Origin: Leptobrachium leishanense
Lineage: Eukaryota > Chordata > Amphibia > Anura > Megophryidae
Reading direction: 5' to 3'
NCBI GenBank assembly: GCA_009667805.1
Contig: CM019063.1
Coordinates: 355,222,942 to 355,286,941 of the forward strand
DNA: 64,000 bases
Part shown: positions 1-13,037 of the stretch, piece after piece
Layout: every line of letters begins with the position of its first letter
Position numbering within the stretch: position 1 is the first letter of the stretch
The notes under the pieces: generated by a model
What the model was told of the DNA's origin: nothing
Databases searched by the model: none
What the model saw: only the letters and a program-made list of their open reading frames with translations
Made by a program: the position numbers and the translations under genes

Positions 1-2792
1 ACTGTTTTGGCCTCTACCACTTCTACTGGAAGACTGTTCCATGTATCCACCACCCGCTCAGTAAAATAATGCTTCCTGATGTTACTTTTAAACCTTTGCC
101 CCTCTAATCTAAGACTATGTCCTCTTGTTTTGCCACTTTGTTTCCTTTTAAATATACTCCCTTCCTCTACCTTGTGGATTCCCTTTACGTATTTAAATGT
201 TTCTATCATATCTCCTCTGTCTCGTCTTTTTTCCAAGCTGTACATGTTAAGATCATTAAGCCTTTCCTGGTAACTTTTCTCCTTCAAGCCGTACACCATT
301 TTAGTAGCCCTTCTCTGAACTCTCTCTAAGATGTCTATATCCTTCTGGAGATACGGTCTCCAGTACTGCACACAGTACTCCAAGTGAGGTCTCACCAGTG
401 CTCTGTACAGTGGCATGAGCACTTCCCTTTTCCTACTGCTAATACCTCTCCCTACACCACCAAGCATTCTGCTAGCATTTCCTGCTGCTCTATTACATTG
501 ACTACTTACCTTTAGATTCTCTGAAATAATAACCCCTAAATCCTTTTCCTCAGATGTTGAGGTTAGGACTGTATCAAATATTCTATATTCAGCCCTTGGG
601 TTTTTACGTCCCAGGTGCATTATCTTGCACTTATCCACATTAAAACTCAATTGCCACAGCTCCGACCATTTTTTTAGTTTACCTAAATCATTTGTCATTT
701 GGCTGATCCCTCCAGGAACGTCAACCCTGTTGCAAATCTTTGTGTCATCAGCAAAAAGACATACTTTCCATTAATACCTTCTGCAATATCACTAACAAAA
801 ATATTAAATAGAATGGGTCCAAGTACTGACCCCTGAGGTACCCCACTGGTCACAAGACCATGCGCCGAATAAACTCCATTTACCACAACCCTCTGTTGCC
901 TGTCACTCAGCCACTGCCTAATCCATTCAACAATATTGGAATCCAAGCTCAAAGATTGCAATTTATTGATAAGCCTTCTATGCGGAACAGTATCAAAAGC
1001 CTTACTGAAATCTTAATAAGCAATGTCTACTGCACCACCTGTGTCTATTATTTTTGTTACCCAATCAAAAAAATCAATAAGATTAGTTTGGCATGATCTC
1101 CCTGAGGTAAACCCATGTTGTTTCTGATCCTGTAATCTATGTGTTTTTAGATGTTCAACAATCCTTTCCTTTAACATGGTTTCCATTAATTTCCCCACTA
1201 CTGACGTAAGACTAACTGGCCTATAGTTCCCAGATTCCTCCCTACTACCCTTCTTGTGAATGGGCACAACATTTGCTAATTTCCAGTCTTCTGGGACGAC
1301 TCCCGTTAGCAAGGATTGGTTAAATAAATCTGTTAACGGTTTTGCTATTACATCACTGAGCTCTTTTAATAATTTAGGGTGGATCCCATCAGGCCCCATT
1401 GATTTATTTGTCTTTACTTTAGACAGCTGCTGTAGAACCTCCTCCTCTGTAAACTGATATGTAATTGTCTCGTTAGTTTTTCCTCCTAACTGAGGTCCCT
1501 TTCCTTCCTTTTCTTCTGCAAAGACTGAACAAAAATATTCATTGAGGCAGTCAGCGAGACTTTTATCCTCTTCTACATACCTTCCTTCCTTTGTTTTTAA
1601 TCTAACTAATCCTTGTTTTACTTTTCTTTTCTCGTTTATGTATCTAAAAAATGTTTTGTCCCCCTTTTTTACTGACTGAGCTATTTTCTCTTCTGCGTGT
1701 GCTTTGGAAGCTCTTATAAATTGCTTTGCCTCTTTCTGCCTAATCTTATAGGTTTGCCTATCTTCTTCACTCTGAGTTGTTTTATAATTATTGAATGCTG
1801 TCTTTTTGTTCTTCACTATTTTGGCCACTTCTGCAGAGTACCACAGTGGTTTCTTCCCTTTTTTGTTTTTGCTAACAAGTCGAATGCAATTGCCTGTGGC
1901 CTTCAATAATGCTTCTTTTAAATAATCCCATTTCTCCTGGACACCCTTTAAACTCCTCCAGTCTGATAATGACTCCTTCACACAAAGTCTCATTTTAGAA
2001 AAATCTGTTGTTTTAAAGTCTAAAACTTTTGTTTTTGTGTGGTGCGGCTCCATCTCTGTTCTTATATTAAACCATACTGACTGGTGATCACTAGATCCCA
2101 AATTTTCACCTACAACAACGTCCGATACCAAACCTCCATTTGTGAGTATTAAATCCAATATGGCCTCTTTACGGGTCGGCTCCTCAACTACTTGTGTTAG
2201 AGATAATCCCAGTAAGGAGTTTAGAATATTTGTACTCCTGGTGCACCCAGCTATTTTGGTTTTCCAGTTCACATCAGGAAGATTAAAGTCCCCCATGATA
2301 ATAACTTCCCCCTTCATTGCCATTTTGGCTATTTCCTCAAGCAGCAGATTATCTAGCTCTTCTACTTGTCCAGGGGGTCTATAGATCACACCTACACGAG
2401 CTACTGTATGATTGCCAAATGTTAGCGTAACCCAAACTGACTCTATGTTCACCTCGCTCACTTTTATTTGGTTCGTTTTTATGTTGTTTTTCACATACAG
2501 GGCCACTCCTCCTCCTTTCCTACCTTCTCTGTCTTTTCTATATAAAGAGTACCCCGGTATTGTTATGTCCCAGTTATTTTTCTCACTGAACCATGTCTCA
2601 GTAACCGCAACTAAATCTACTTTTTCAGCTGCCATCATTGCCTCCAGTTCATTGATTTTATTGACTAAACTGCGAGCATTTATAGACACAACGCTGAGCT
2701 TGTCCTTTTTTTCCCCGCATGTTGCTTGCACCCGCCGATTTAGTTTTGGGGGACAATCAGGCAGATTGTTTTTTACCCTTTTGTCCCCCCTC
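1..2792 (-). pseudogene. CR1 ORF2: endonuclease-reverse transcriptase, broken
   Basis: The endonuclease domain shows TETWF, IYRPPG, GDFNLPDVNW and SDHQ, the usual AP-endonuclease blocks for nicking target DNA. The RT follows with GPDGIHPKLLK, NYRPVSLTS and [10 protein letters not shown]. The frame is open from about 2790 to 1013 but has no convincing in-frame ATG; the first plausible codon near 2731 is GTG, so re-initiation after ORF1 is possible. Breaks: an in-frame TAA at about 1015 just before the DFSKAFD block, and a 1-base loss at about 767 compared with the copy at 22540, just before the catalytic FADD motif. The C-terminal part (lines 1-700) is the same as in the two shorter copies. 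Non-functional as it stands. Confidence 0.88.
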
Positions 2793-3719
2793 CTAGTTTA
2801 AATATTTCTTTGCGAAACCTTTGAACTTCTCACTGAGAACATATGTTCCCCTATGAGTAAGATGCAAACCATCTTTTTTATACACTTCCTTTCTGCTCCA
2901 ATTAGAGCTATCATGGGACACAAAGCCAAATCCTTGCTCTCGACACCATTCCCGAAGCCACAAATTAAATTCCCTATTGCGCATCTGCCTATCCTGAATG
3001 TTATGCACAGGCAAAACTTCAGAGAATGACACAGTGGACGCAATCTGCTGTATTTCACCTCCAAGAACACAAAAATCCTCCTTAATCTCAGAAAACTCAT
3101 TGCTAGCCAAGTCATTTGTCCCTAGATGGACTAGAACATCCACTTCCCCTTGCTGCTTTGCTTGTTTGACAATATTGAGAATACGTTTCTTGTCTCTACG
3201 AGCAGTAGCCCCAGGAAGACATCTCACCAAACCACTACTCTCCAGCTCCACACCTCTTATGATAGAATCACCCAGCAACAATTGCCTTCTATCATGTCCC
3301 ACCTTTTCCTTATTGTTCTTGGTTGCAGTCCTGCATACCTCAAGCATAGGGGATGGTGGTTCCTCAACTATGGTGTCTGAGCCTACTTCCGTCTCACCAC
3401 TACACTCTGAAAGTGCCTCAAAAGATTTAAGAAGAGCCACAGACTGTGGGACATGCCTTATATCCACAACTCTAAGTCTACCAGATCCTACAGTAGTCCA
3501 TCTGCCACTCCTAGGAGGCCTCTGTGGCAGTGGCTTTGTAACAGTCATAGCCATAGCCTGAGTTTGTGTAACAGATAATTTACAAATCTCAGACTTCAAA
3601 CAGGCAATTTCCTGCTGCAATAAAGAGAGCTGCCTACATATCAGGCACACTCCAAACCTCCAAAAATTGGATCTAAAAACAAATGCATGACAGCTCTTAC
3701 ACTGGACCAAGCCTGCCAT
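2793..3719 (-). CDS. CR1 ORF1: zinc-ribbon-like plus SGNH esterase protein
   Basis: 308-residue ORF starting with ATG and still open. In CR1-like LINEs ORF1 binds the element RNA and carries an esterase whose exact role in transposition is uncertain. Visible features: paired Cys motifs C7-x2-C10 and C25-x2-C28 (zinc-ribbon-like), then a short Leu-rich stretch that could form a coiled coil (about residues 30-50). An SGNH-hydrolase-like domain follows, with GDSIIRG near residue 150 (catalytic Ser block), HLGTNDL near 198 (Asn block) and DGLHLTHRG near 283 (Asp/His block). All three catalytic blocks are intact, so this ORF could still be functional even though ORF2 is broken. ORF2 starts in another frame within about 60 bases of its stop. 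This is transposon coding DNA, not a host esterase gene. Confidence 0.85.
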   Translation of the reverse strand: MAGLVQCKSCHAFVFRSNFWRFGVCLICRQLSLLQQEIACLKSEICKLSVTQTQAMAMTVTKPLPQRPPRSGRWTTVGSGRLRVVDIRHVPQSVALLKSFEALSECSGETEVGSDTIVEEPPSPMLEVCRTATKNNKEKVGHDRRQLLLGDSIIRGVELESSGLVRCLPGATARRDKKRILNIVKQAKQQGEVDVLVHLGTNDLASNEFSEIKEDFCVLGGEIQQIASTVSFSEVLPVHNIQDRQMRNREFNLWLREWCREQGFGFVSHDSSNWSRKEVYKKDGLHLTHRGTYVLSEKFKGFAKKYLN

Positions 3720-3807
3720 TATAAAAGAATGGATTTAAACCAACAAATCTTACCTTTTTGTAGGTTTTCTACCTCCTGTCTAACCTCAGACTACCTCCAG
3801 AGTATCT

Positions 3808-4161
3808 CCAGAAGATCTCTAAGTGCTCACTTTGAAGACTTCACTTAGAATGCTTCACAAGCTCAATTAGACCAAGCTAATATTCCACAAGCTTTATATA
3901 ATCACCTAAGAACACCTCCTCCAGCAAGGTGTGGACAAGTTTAACAACCTTTGCAAATAGCACGCAATTGATTCCAATTGTATGCTAATCAGTAAGAGGA
4001 ATGAGTCACCAGCCTAACCTAATATACTCACCAGACCTAACTTAAAACCTTAAGATGAATAGAAAAGATCTGTTTGAAACAAAAATCAAAATCACTCACC
4101 AGAAGATCTCTAAGTGCTCACTTTGAAGACTTCACTTAGAATGCTTCACAAGCTCAATTAG
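3808..4161 (-). repeat. 63-bp direct repeat in CR1 5' leader
   Basis: A 63-bp stretch (3808-3870) recurs with essentially no change at 4099-4161, 291 bp apart. The second copy ends almost exactly where gypsy sequence begins. It may be a repeated promoter-type unit of the LINE 5' UTR or mark a duplication at the insertion edge. The DNA between the copies (3871-4098) has no ORF that I can support. Confidence 0.7.
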
Positions 4162-4165
4162 GTTA

Positions 4166-5425
4166 GCTTGTCAAGTCTGTGCCAGAAGCAAAACCAGTAA
4201 AACCTTGCCTGTCGGTCTATTGCAGCCTTTACCCACGCCTAAGAGGCCTTGGTCTCATCTATCTATAGATTTTATTGTGGACTTGCCGAAGTCCAAGGGT
4301 CATACTGTGGTTCTGACAGTTGTAGACCGTTTCTCCAAAATGGCTCATTTTGTTCCTTTACCTAAGCTTCCTACAGCCAAAGAACTGGCAGTTGTCTTTG
4401 CTAGAGAGATTGTACGAATACATGGGGTTCCGTTTGAAATAGTCTCTGACAGAGGAGCTCAGTTCGTCTCTCGTTTCTGGAGGGATTTCTGTGCGGAGAT
4501 GGGGGTGCGATTGGCCTTCTCTTCAGCATATCATCCACAAACCAATGGGGCAGCAGAGAGGGAAAATCAGGGTCTCGAGCAGTACATACGTTGCTTTACC
4601 ACACAACAATAAGACAATTGGTCGGAGATGTTGCCCTGGGCTGAGTATGCATGTAATAAAGCTGTTAATGAGACCACTGGCCACTCTCCTTTTTCTGCCA
4701 TCTATGTTTTTTTCCCTCCGGCTCTACCGCTTCAGTTCGCTGAACAGGACATCCCAGCTCCCGATGAACATCTCACTCAACTACAAGAGATTTGGAGACA
4801 GATTCGCGAAAACATAGAGCGCAATTTGGCCGTCCAGAAATGCAAGGCTGACAGGCATAGGTTACAAGCTCCTTCCTATAACGTGGGGGATAGAGTTTGG
4901 TTGTCCACTAGGAACGTGAAGTTGCGGCTGCCTTCTATGAAAATGTCACCTCGGTTTATAGGTCCATACAAGATCATTTGCTATGTCAACCCTGTGGCTT
5001 ATGCTCTTGCCCTTCCTAAACATCTTCGCTTGCACAACATCTTCCACACCTCCCTACTGAAGCCTTTCTTGTGTAACAGGTACACGCGGGTCGTTCCTCC
5101 TCCTCCACCTGTTCAGGTTGATGGAGAATTAGAGTTTGAGGTTAGGAAGGTTCTGGATTCTAGGCTGTTCAGGGGTGCTCTGCAGTACTTGGTCGATTGG
5201 GTGGGTTATGGTCCAGAGGACCAGTCCTGGATTCCGGCTTCCAACTTGTCTGCCTCTAGGTTGGTCAGGGCGTTCCATGCCTCGCACCCCGATCGCCCTG
5301 GTGGTCATCCTGCCACTCGCCCAGTTGGTCGTCCTGCCTCCTGTCCTGTTGGTCGTCCGGTAGGCCTCCTGTGGAGAGGGAGGTACTATAACATTGGGGG
5401 CTTCCAGCCTCTCCTGTGTGCTTGA
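4166..5425 (+). pseudogene. gypsy pol: integrase and chromodomain (copy 1)
   Basis: The sequence enters in the integrase zinc region (CQVCARSKT) and continues through the DDE core: DFIVDLPKS (first Asp), VSDRGAQFVSRFW (second Asp) and AERENQGLEQY (Glu region). The C-terminal part has GDRVWLSTRNVKL and GPYKI, and ends with a chromodomain at about 5125-5290 (QYLVDWVGYGPEDQSWIP). Chromodomain integrases of this group are known to bind histone marks and guide insertion. A single C-to-T change makes TAA at 4610-4612, where copy 2 reads CAA. After it the frame is open from 4613 to 5425 and runs through the polypurine tract into the LTR. Confidence 0.88.
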
Positions 5426-5971
5426 GGGCAGCATGTCTGATGCTGCTCGCTGACCAATGCCCGGCTTAAATGGAGACAGGCAGGGAGGTGGTTGCATGAG
5501 GCGCGGCTTTAGTGGGGGGCGCGGTCTGGTGAAGGTCTTTAAAAACCCTCAGTTACTTCTCAGCAGTGCCAGATCGTGGTTATCCATACCTGAGCTCCTT
5601 GTACCTGAATTCTATTGTGATTTAACCTGTTATTGACCTCTGCTTGTTTTCTGACTATTCTGCCTTCCGTTGCCCTAGACTATTTTCTTGTACTACGCTA
5701 CTGCACTGATATCGACCCGGCTATTCCATTTGACTATTCTATACTCTGTATTCCTGATTATGGCTCATGTGACTACCCCCCCATGTTGATAACCTGGTTT
5801 TGTATTACAACATTGTCTTTTGCTTAACCCTTTTCTGTCTAGCTAGTTTACCTGGCCAATTCTAAGGACCAGACAGTTAGGGATTCTTCACGGCTACTCT
5901 GTAGGTAACTTTTGGGCTCTGTGGAGTGTTGGGCGTTAAGTACTGCGTGGTGGGATCCGGGAACCGTGACA
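5387..5971 (+). repeat. LTR of chromodomain gypsy copy 1
   Basis: 585-bp LTR preceded by the purine tract GTGGAGAGGGAGG. It matches the 549-bp LTR of copy 2 (18526-19074) and ends GTGACA. Its first dinucleotide is TA rather than TG, a point change compared with copy 2. No matching second LTR is in the window. Confidence 0.85.
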
Positions 5972-7408
5972 GAAACCTCCTATAAATCAGTGAGACCCCC
6001 TGATGGGTGGCAGCCAGTGAGATCACACGGATTATAACAATTCCCAAATATTGTGTATAATTTACTGACCCCCAAAATACTGGGTGGCAGTGACAAGACA
6101 CGGATTACCTCAATTCCCAAATATTTTGTAGAAATTACTGACCCCCAAAATACTGGGTGGCAGTGACAAGACACAGATTACCTCAATTCCCAAATATTTT
6201 GTAGAAATTACTGAACCCCCAAAATACTGGGTGGCAGTGACAAGACACAGATTACCTCAATTCCAAAATATTTTGTAGAAATTACTGACCCCCAAAATAC
6301 TGGGTGGCAGCCAGTGAGAACACACAGATTAGAACAATTCCCAAATATTTTGTAGAAATTACTGACCCCCAAAATACTGGGTGGCAGTGACAAGACACAG
6401 ATTACCTCAATTCCCAAATATTTTGTAGAAATTACTGACCCCCAAAATACTGGGTGGCAGTGACAAGACACAGATTACCTCAATTCCCAAATATTTTGTA
6501 GAAATTACTGACCCCCAAAATTCTGGGTGGCAGTGACAAGACACAGATTACCTCAATTCCCAAATATATTGTAGAAATTACTGACCCCCCAAAATAGTTG
6601 CTGGTGACAGTGACAAGATACAAATCACCTCAATTCCCAAATATTTTGTAGAAATTACTGACCTCCAAAATACTGCGTGGCACTGGCAAGACACAGATCA
6701 CCTCAATTCCCACATATTTTGTAGAAATTACTGAGCCCCCAAAATTCTGGGTGGCAGTGACAAGACACAGATTACCTCAATTCCCAAATATTTTGTAGAA
6801 ATTACTGAGGCCCCAAAATGCTGTGTGGCAGTGACAAGACACAGATTACCTCTGATTACCTCAATTCACAAATATTTTGTAGAAATTACTGAGCCCCCAA
6901 AATTCTGCGTGGCAGATTACCTCTGATTACCTCAATTCACAAATATTTTGTAGAAATTACTGAGCCCCCAAAATAGTTGCTGGGAGTGAGAACACAAAGA
7001 TTACCTCAGATTACCTCAATTTACAAATATTTTGTAGAAATTACTGAGCTCCAAAATAGTTGCTGGGAGTGAGAACACAAAGATTACAACAATTCCCAGA
7101 TATTTGGTAGAAATGAGACCCCCCCAGTAGATGAGACCCCCCCCCAGTAGCTGGTGGCAAACTGGCAGTAAGAACACACACTAACACAAGATCAATCTCC
7201 TCTCAAACACGTGCAGAAGCGCTGTGTGAAGCCTTATATAGTGTGCTGCGGGATTTAGCTCTGTGAGCCCATGATTGAGCAAAATTTGCCCAATCAGGAC
7301 TCTGAGCCGTGATTGGCATAGTCTTGAACCTGTCTTGCACAGGTGTAGCCAATTACCAATTAACCAATTACAAGCTCCGAACCGATCGAACCGAACAGCT
7401 CATCCCTA
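5972..7408 (-). mobile_element. hAT element copy 1, 5' end only (minus strand)
   Basis: Reversed 5' end of the same hAT family that recurs at 13514, 42171 and 61468. The terminal sequence TAGGGATGAGC reads on the minus strand from 7408. Inside it are GTTCG-rich DNA, the conserved promoter (7233-7293) and a tandem array of about 65-80-bp units (5990-7130) with the words AAATATTTTGTAGAAATTACTGA and GGTGGCAG. Short ORFs across the array (around 5877-6471) are repeat artefacts. The transposase part is absent because the gypsy LTR abuts the array at 5971/5972. Confidence 0.85.
7233..7293 (-). promoter_or_regulatory. hAT promoter: CCAAT palindrome plus TATA (copy 1)
   Basis: Minus strand: inverted CCAAT arms ATTGGGCAAA/TTGCTCAAT (7273-7293), then TATATAAGG at 7233-7240 about 34 bp downstream. 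The same pair with the same spacing occurs in the other three 5' ends of this family. One base of the palindrome differs here. Confidence 0.65.
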
Positions 7409-7603
7409 TAAATAGTCACCCCTGGGTTTCAAATGCTGGGCAGCAATATTGCCAAGTTGTGGATAACGTCATTCAGATGTGTATGGCGCATACAATAGAA
7501 AACTAACAATACTTAATTAAATAAGTTTACCTACTAACAGACTTCTAGGAGGTTTTTGTATTAAAAGACCAAGCTCACACTGTTTTAATATCGAGGCCAT
7601 ATA

Positions 7604-9209
<1,606 letters not shown>

Positions 9210-9969
9210 TATATAAGATATTAATAAGAGCAGTTTGCTGTTAATTTAACAGAATATTGTTAAACACTTTTAATGAGATGAATTCAAGACCAATACATAA
9301 ATGTTTTTGCCTGAGAGGCTACCAATGTTGAACCAACGAATGGTTGTGACTTCCAAGGCTTGTATTCGATATTACCGGTGCAACATGGTGTCGTTTCAAT
9401 TGTCCAAACCAGTTTAAAGATAGCTTGGTCTGAATCATTTGAAACCCAGGGGTGACTAACACATACCACAAGTTATTAATGTTGTGCACCCAAACTTTCA
9501 GAAGGATCTAGTGTGAGAGTCATACTTATCTAAGTTTATGCAGCAAATGTTTGGAACGACACAGGAAAGAAGGCAATTGATCACAGTGAGTGGGGGGGGG
9601 GTTGTTTTTTTCTCTTCTATAATCAATTGTAAACTGAACTATATGATGCCGGTTTAAACAGCAGATTGGTTAGAACACTTGCATAATATTGCTATGTCGT
9701 GGTTAATACCATTTCGATATGTATGACGTACACAATAGAGAACCATTAAACTGAACCTAATAAGTCTACTAACTTCTGGAAGGCTTCTGTACTAAAGACA
9801 AAGTTTACACTGTTGTAATATCGAGTCCAAGAAGGTGTTAATAATTGTCATATGCAGGTCACTATCTGTTTAATTGATGACTATTTTTTATTATTAAAAT
9901 GGAATGAGTTAATTTTAACTGTATTGAATAAAGTTTAATGTTTTAGTAAAAAGAGGGATTCTTCCTGGT

Positions 9970-10812
9970 TTAGAACAATATTTGGGTGCACAGACGCCTT
10001 TACCAGATTCATATCTTTTTAATATAGGACCGCATGGTCCAACCCTGCACTCTTCCACAATACCACAAAAGGGTTACGGTGTGAAGGCACTTGCTGCCAC
10101 CAAAGGCACAATATTTGGGTGCACTGACGCCTTTACCAGATTCATATCTTTTTAATATAGGACCGCATGGTCCAACCCTGCACTCTTCCACAATACCACA
10201 GAGGGGTTACAGTGTGACGGCACTGTTGCCGACAATAAAGGCCCAATTTTAAAGCACCTATTGTTACTTTCATCCAAAGCCTGCATAAGTTTCACCATAA
10301 TTTAGCCAAAAAATCACTAAACTTGTTCTGTGTGTCCTAAAATGTATTTTCATACAGGCTGCCGCCCCAAGCAGTTGTTTATGAATAGATTAAAGGAAAA
10401 CCGTTTACCGTCATTTGAAATGTCATTTTTTTGTTTTTAAATGTTTCTATACATCCTACAAATCCGCCACTTCACGGACAGGTTATGGGGACCTCCTAGG
10501 CACGATATTTGAAGGAATTTTTTGTTTTTATTTTTAACCCTTATTTCATGGAAAACTCACTGTTCCTTTAAAAACTTTTTTTTAAAATTTTTGTCCTTGT
10601 TTCCTGTCCCCAGTGCACTACCCGGACCCCCATACACCTTTTATGGCAAATATCTTGCATATATGCCCTCTTGGAGGGCACTCTAAAAATCGAACTTTTG
10701 AGTCCCATTGACTTGCATTGAGTTCGGTTCGTGTTCGAGTTCGAACTCGAACTTTTGATATTGTTCGAGTTCGAATGCGAACCGAACATGGGGGTGTTCG
10801 GCTCATCACTAC
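9970..10812 (+). mobile_element. hAT element 3'-end fragment
   Basis: 3' end of the same hAT family. It begins in the roughly 140-bp 3' array (ACCACATGGTCC/CACAATACCACAGAGGGG words, about two units). The subterminal stretch with CAGGCTGCCGCCCCAAGCAG follows, then GTTCG-rich DNA, and it ends at GGCTCATCACTA (10812). The last bases differ by one from the canonical CATCCCTA end. The 5' part and transposase are missing, so this is a truncated copy. Gypsy pol sequence begins directly after it, so it was inserted in that element. Small ORFs here are array artefacts. Confidence 0.82.
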
Positions 10813-10882
10813 TCCTTACCTGTGGCCAACAAGCTACTTGAACCCTCTGTGATACAAGGAGTACCGGAAAAGTTACTGCTTA

Positions 10883-12150
10883 GGCTAGGGTCAGACGAAC
10901 GCATTCTGTGTGGACTGTGCGTCCGTGCACAACGGATGTACTTTCTGATGGTAGACGCGGTAGTGGCCACATGGTCCATTATTTTTGACTGACGTAGAGA
11001 AAAAGAGGTGTCACGGAAAGAAAAGAGCTAGCTACATACGCTACCTTGCCGTAACGTGCTGTGACGTGTGAAAGGAGAGCGTACAAGGGGATACAACTCC
11101 AAGCCTCTGATTTACTAACTCTACCCGCTCAAAGGGCCCCAAGTTATGCTAACCTAACCCCCTTACACCGTACCCACCCTTCCGAATGTATACGCTGCCA
11201 CCACAAAAGTAATAGGGCACTCTCGAAACCCCACTAGCTGTATACCACCCAAATCCAGGAGCCCAATCATATACCGCTAATATATACACACACCCCAAAT
11301 GTTAAATACTACGGTAAAGATACCTAAGCGATTCTACTCGCAAAGAATGTATTATCTAGATCAAGACAGTACTGGTTTTAAAGTTTTAATGGAAAAAGAT
11401 AAAAAATACAACTTTACACAGTGCCAGTATCACATACAAAATATACGAAAACGTGCAAATACAGTTCTTGAAATAAAATGGGACTTACATAGAAAATCTA
11501 ATTTGAGTAGATACTTCCATAGGTATTTCCAGATTTCAGATGTCCCAGAAAGGTTCACTCAACCCAGCATTTCGGAGAAATACCCTGAGATTTTGTTGAG
11601 TCTGCTATACAAAAAGCTTGCCCCTCACCCTCTTTCCCAACCATTTGGTTCCCAGATCAAGTTTCCCTTCAGCCCCAGAGAGCAGATCAGATAAGAGGGT
11701 TGTAAACCAGTGGCCTTGCTGTGCAAACTCCGTTGCAAAGACAAGAGAAACCCCCCCACCAATTCTGCTTTTAAAATCTTGCACACTGCTTGCAAAAAAA
11801 TGATGCCCGTTTGTGACAAGAGGGACCTATGGGAAATAATATTAATATGAAAAATGATACAAATTGATATATGATATGAAAAACCATTTTGTCTGTCAAG
11901 GTGCTGGACGTCAAAAATGCAGACCATCTGACTTCGTCTCATCACTCACACACAAAGCTATGTGGACGTGGCGCACTCTGTGCGTCCGTCCTAGCGGATT
12001 GACGTTCTTGCCTAACTTGCGTCCGTTTGCCGCGTCTGTTGTGTGTCCGCAGTTCGGTGTTGTTCTCTATTGCTCATAATTCCATGCTACCACAAAAGTA
12101 AATATGTGCGCAAAAACGGACGTGAACACTGCGCTCGACTGACCGGAGCC
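10883..12150. mobile_element. Harbinger-like element with TTA target duplication
   Basis: 1268 bp flanked by TTA on both sides (10880-10882 and 12151-12153). The ends are imperfect inverted repeats: GGCTAGGGTCAGACGAACGC on the left, and GGCTCCGGTCAGTCGAGCGC as the complement of the right end. Both ends are rich in CGTCCG. A 3-bp TTA/TAA duplication is typical of PIF/Harbinger elements. Removing it restores the gypsy reading frame, which supports both borders. The inner ORF at 11299-11694 (131 codons, Lys/Tyr-rich) matches nothing I recognise, so this is probably a non-autonomous copy. Confidence 0.6.
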
Positions 12151-12611
12151 TTAAGAGGCAAGTGTTCAAGGCACAATATGACACATCTGCAAGAGATTTG
12201 CCTGAATTGAATATTGGGGAACAAATCCATATGAAACCATTGCCTGGAGATCAAACAAGTCGTTAGAGAGTGGGTACTTGTCTGCAAAACGTTACACCAC
12301 GCTTCTATCTTATGGACATTGATGGAACTCTCTATCGTTGTAATCGTGTCCAGTTGACAGGCCAGACTCGCCTGGTAAAGCAAAGGCAAATTCACCAATC
12401 GGCAGTAAGGGATGTGCAGAGATGATGCCACAGACTAATATTACTGACAGTCCGGAGCAAGCGGATATATTGAACGGGAGTGAAGAGCAGAGCATGCCAG
12501 TAAGTGGTGAGAAGAGCCCAGTAACCTCTGAGAGGGCTGAGAAACACTTTATACATCGAGGGCCAGTCTTCACCCGCAGTGGTAGACATTCACAACCATC
12601 CAAAAGACTTA

Positions 12612-12741
12612 GGGCCATATTACATAGTTGGTGCTAACTTAACCAGAGCTGTTGTAAATTTACCAGAGCCATTATAGCCTATGGAGGTTTTCAATTTACA
12701 ACAGCTCTGGTTAAGTTAGCACCAACTATGTAATATGGCCC
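12612..12741. mobile_element. 130-bp palindromic MITE, TTA target duplication
   Basis: Almost fully palindromic: the left arm begins GGGCCATATTACATAG and the right arm ends in its complement at 12741, with arms of about 55 bp. TTA lies on both sides (12609-12611 and 12742-12744), suggesting a Harbinger-type non-autonomous element. It interrupts the gypsy Pol tail after SQPSKRL. Confidence 0.82.
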
Positions 12742-12815
12742 TTAACCTGTAAATATGTTATTACAAGGCTGCATTTAAATTTCACAATGATCATTTATTA
12801 ATATTAAGAGGGAGA

Positions 12816-13036
12816 TGTTATGAGTGTTATATTTTGTTTATATGCAACTCTATGATTCATCTCTTTGGCACTTGTTTCCTGTTCTGTTCTGTGGGTTCTC
12901 TTCTAGGAACATGACTTCTGTACACTAATGGCTTGCACAGTCATTATCCACATAAAAACAGCTGCTTCCCCTAGCAGCTCCCTCATCCTATAACCTCCGA
13001 TGCAGGACCAGCACTTTACTTGCAGTACCACAATAC
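12816..13036 (+). repeat. LTR of second gypsy remnant
   Basis: Begins TGTTATGAGTG directly after the purine tract AAGAGGGAGA. The right end is taken at ACAATACA (about 13036) because LINE-like sequence starts just after it. There is no second LTR to confirm the end. Confidence 0.5.
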
Positions 13037-13037
13037 A

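Larger units (their letters stand above)
1..4165 (-). mobile_element. CR1-type LINE (copy A), 3' end outside window
   Basis: Non-LTR retrotransposon read on the minus strand. From its 5' end it shows a leader (about 4165-3720), ORF1 with a zinc-ribbon-like head and an SGNH-esterase domain, and ORF2 with an AP-type endonuclease and a reverse transcriptase. This two-ORF plan with an esterase ORF1 is known for CR1-clade LINEs. The window opens inside the end of ORF2, so the 3' tail is missing. The upstream end abuts gypsy integrase sequence at about 4165, so the LINE appears to have inserted into that gypsy copy. Related 5'-truncated copies lie at 21627-22668 (minus) and 57510-58512 (plus). Both carry the (ACATAGAA)n-type tail expected here. 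Confidence 0.9.
4162..5971 (+). mobile_element. Chromodomain Ty3/gypsy element, copy 1 (3' half)
   Basis: 3' part of a chromovirus-type LTR retrotransposon: integrase core, integrase C-terminus, chromodomain, polypurine tract and one LTR. Its left edge is cut by the CR1 copy at about 4165. It is closely similar to the copy at 15692-19074. On the right its LTR ends directly in the 5' repeat array of a minus-strand hAT element. The gypsy element therefore appears to have inserted antisense into that hAT copy, with its own 5' half lying beyond the CR1, outside the window. Confidence 0.9.
10813..12760 (+). pseudogene. gypsy pol C-terminus, split by two insertions
   Basis: With the insertions removed, one frame reads across 10813-10882 (LPVANKLLEPSVIQGVPEKL) and resumes at 12151 (AQYDTSARDLPELNIGEQI). 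These are the typical integrase-C-terminal words of vertebrate gypsy elements (LLP..KLL.P and LPEL..G..V). A TAG lies near 12264, after GDQTSR. Later pieces include TRSGRHSQPSKRL, a common basic tail of such Pol proteins, just before the MITE at 12612. No catalytic residues remain in this stretch. Confidence 0.68.
10813..13036 (+). mobile_element. Second Ty3/gypsy remnant (pol 3' end plus LTR)
   Basis: End of the pol gene of a non-chromodomain vertebrate-type gypsy element, a purine tract (AAGAGGGAGA) at about 12805-12815 and an LTR from 12816. It is split by a Harbinger-like element (10883-12150) and a MITE (12612-12741). Its 5' part is lost. Confidence 0.7.

Noticed and set aside
2793..3719. 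CR1 ORF1 esterase as a host SGNH-hydrolase gene
   Set aside because: Followed directly by LINE ORF2 on the same strand and lacks introns; it matches the known CR1 ORF1 plan.
5877..6471. Minus-strand ORFs containing MSCHCHPVFWGSV repeats
   Set aside because: Produced by the hAT 5' tandem array; each unit gives the same peptide.
11299..11694. 131-codon ORF as a possible gene
   Set aside because: No recognisable domain, lies inside a non-autonomous DNA element, and no supporting second copy. Kept only as a remark on the element.
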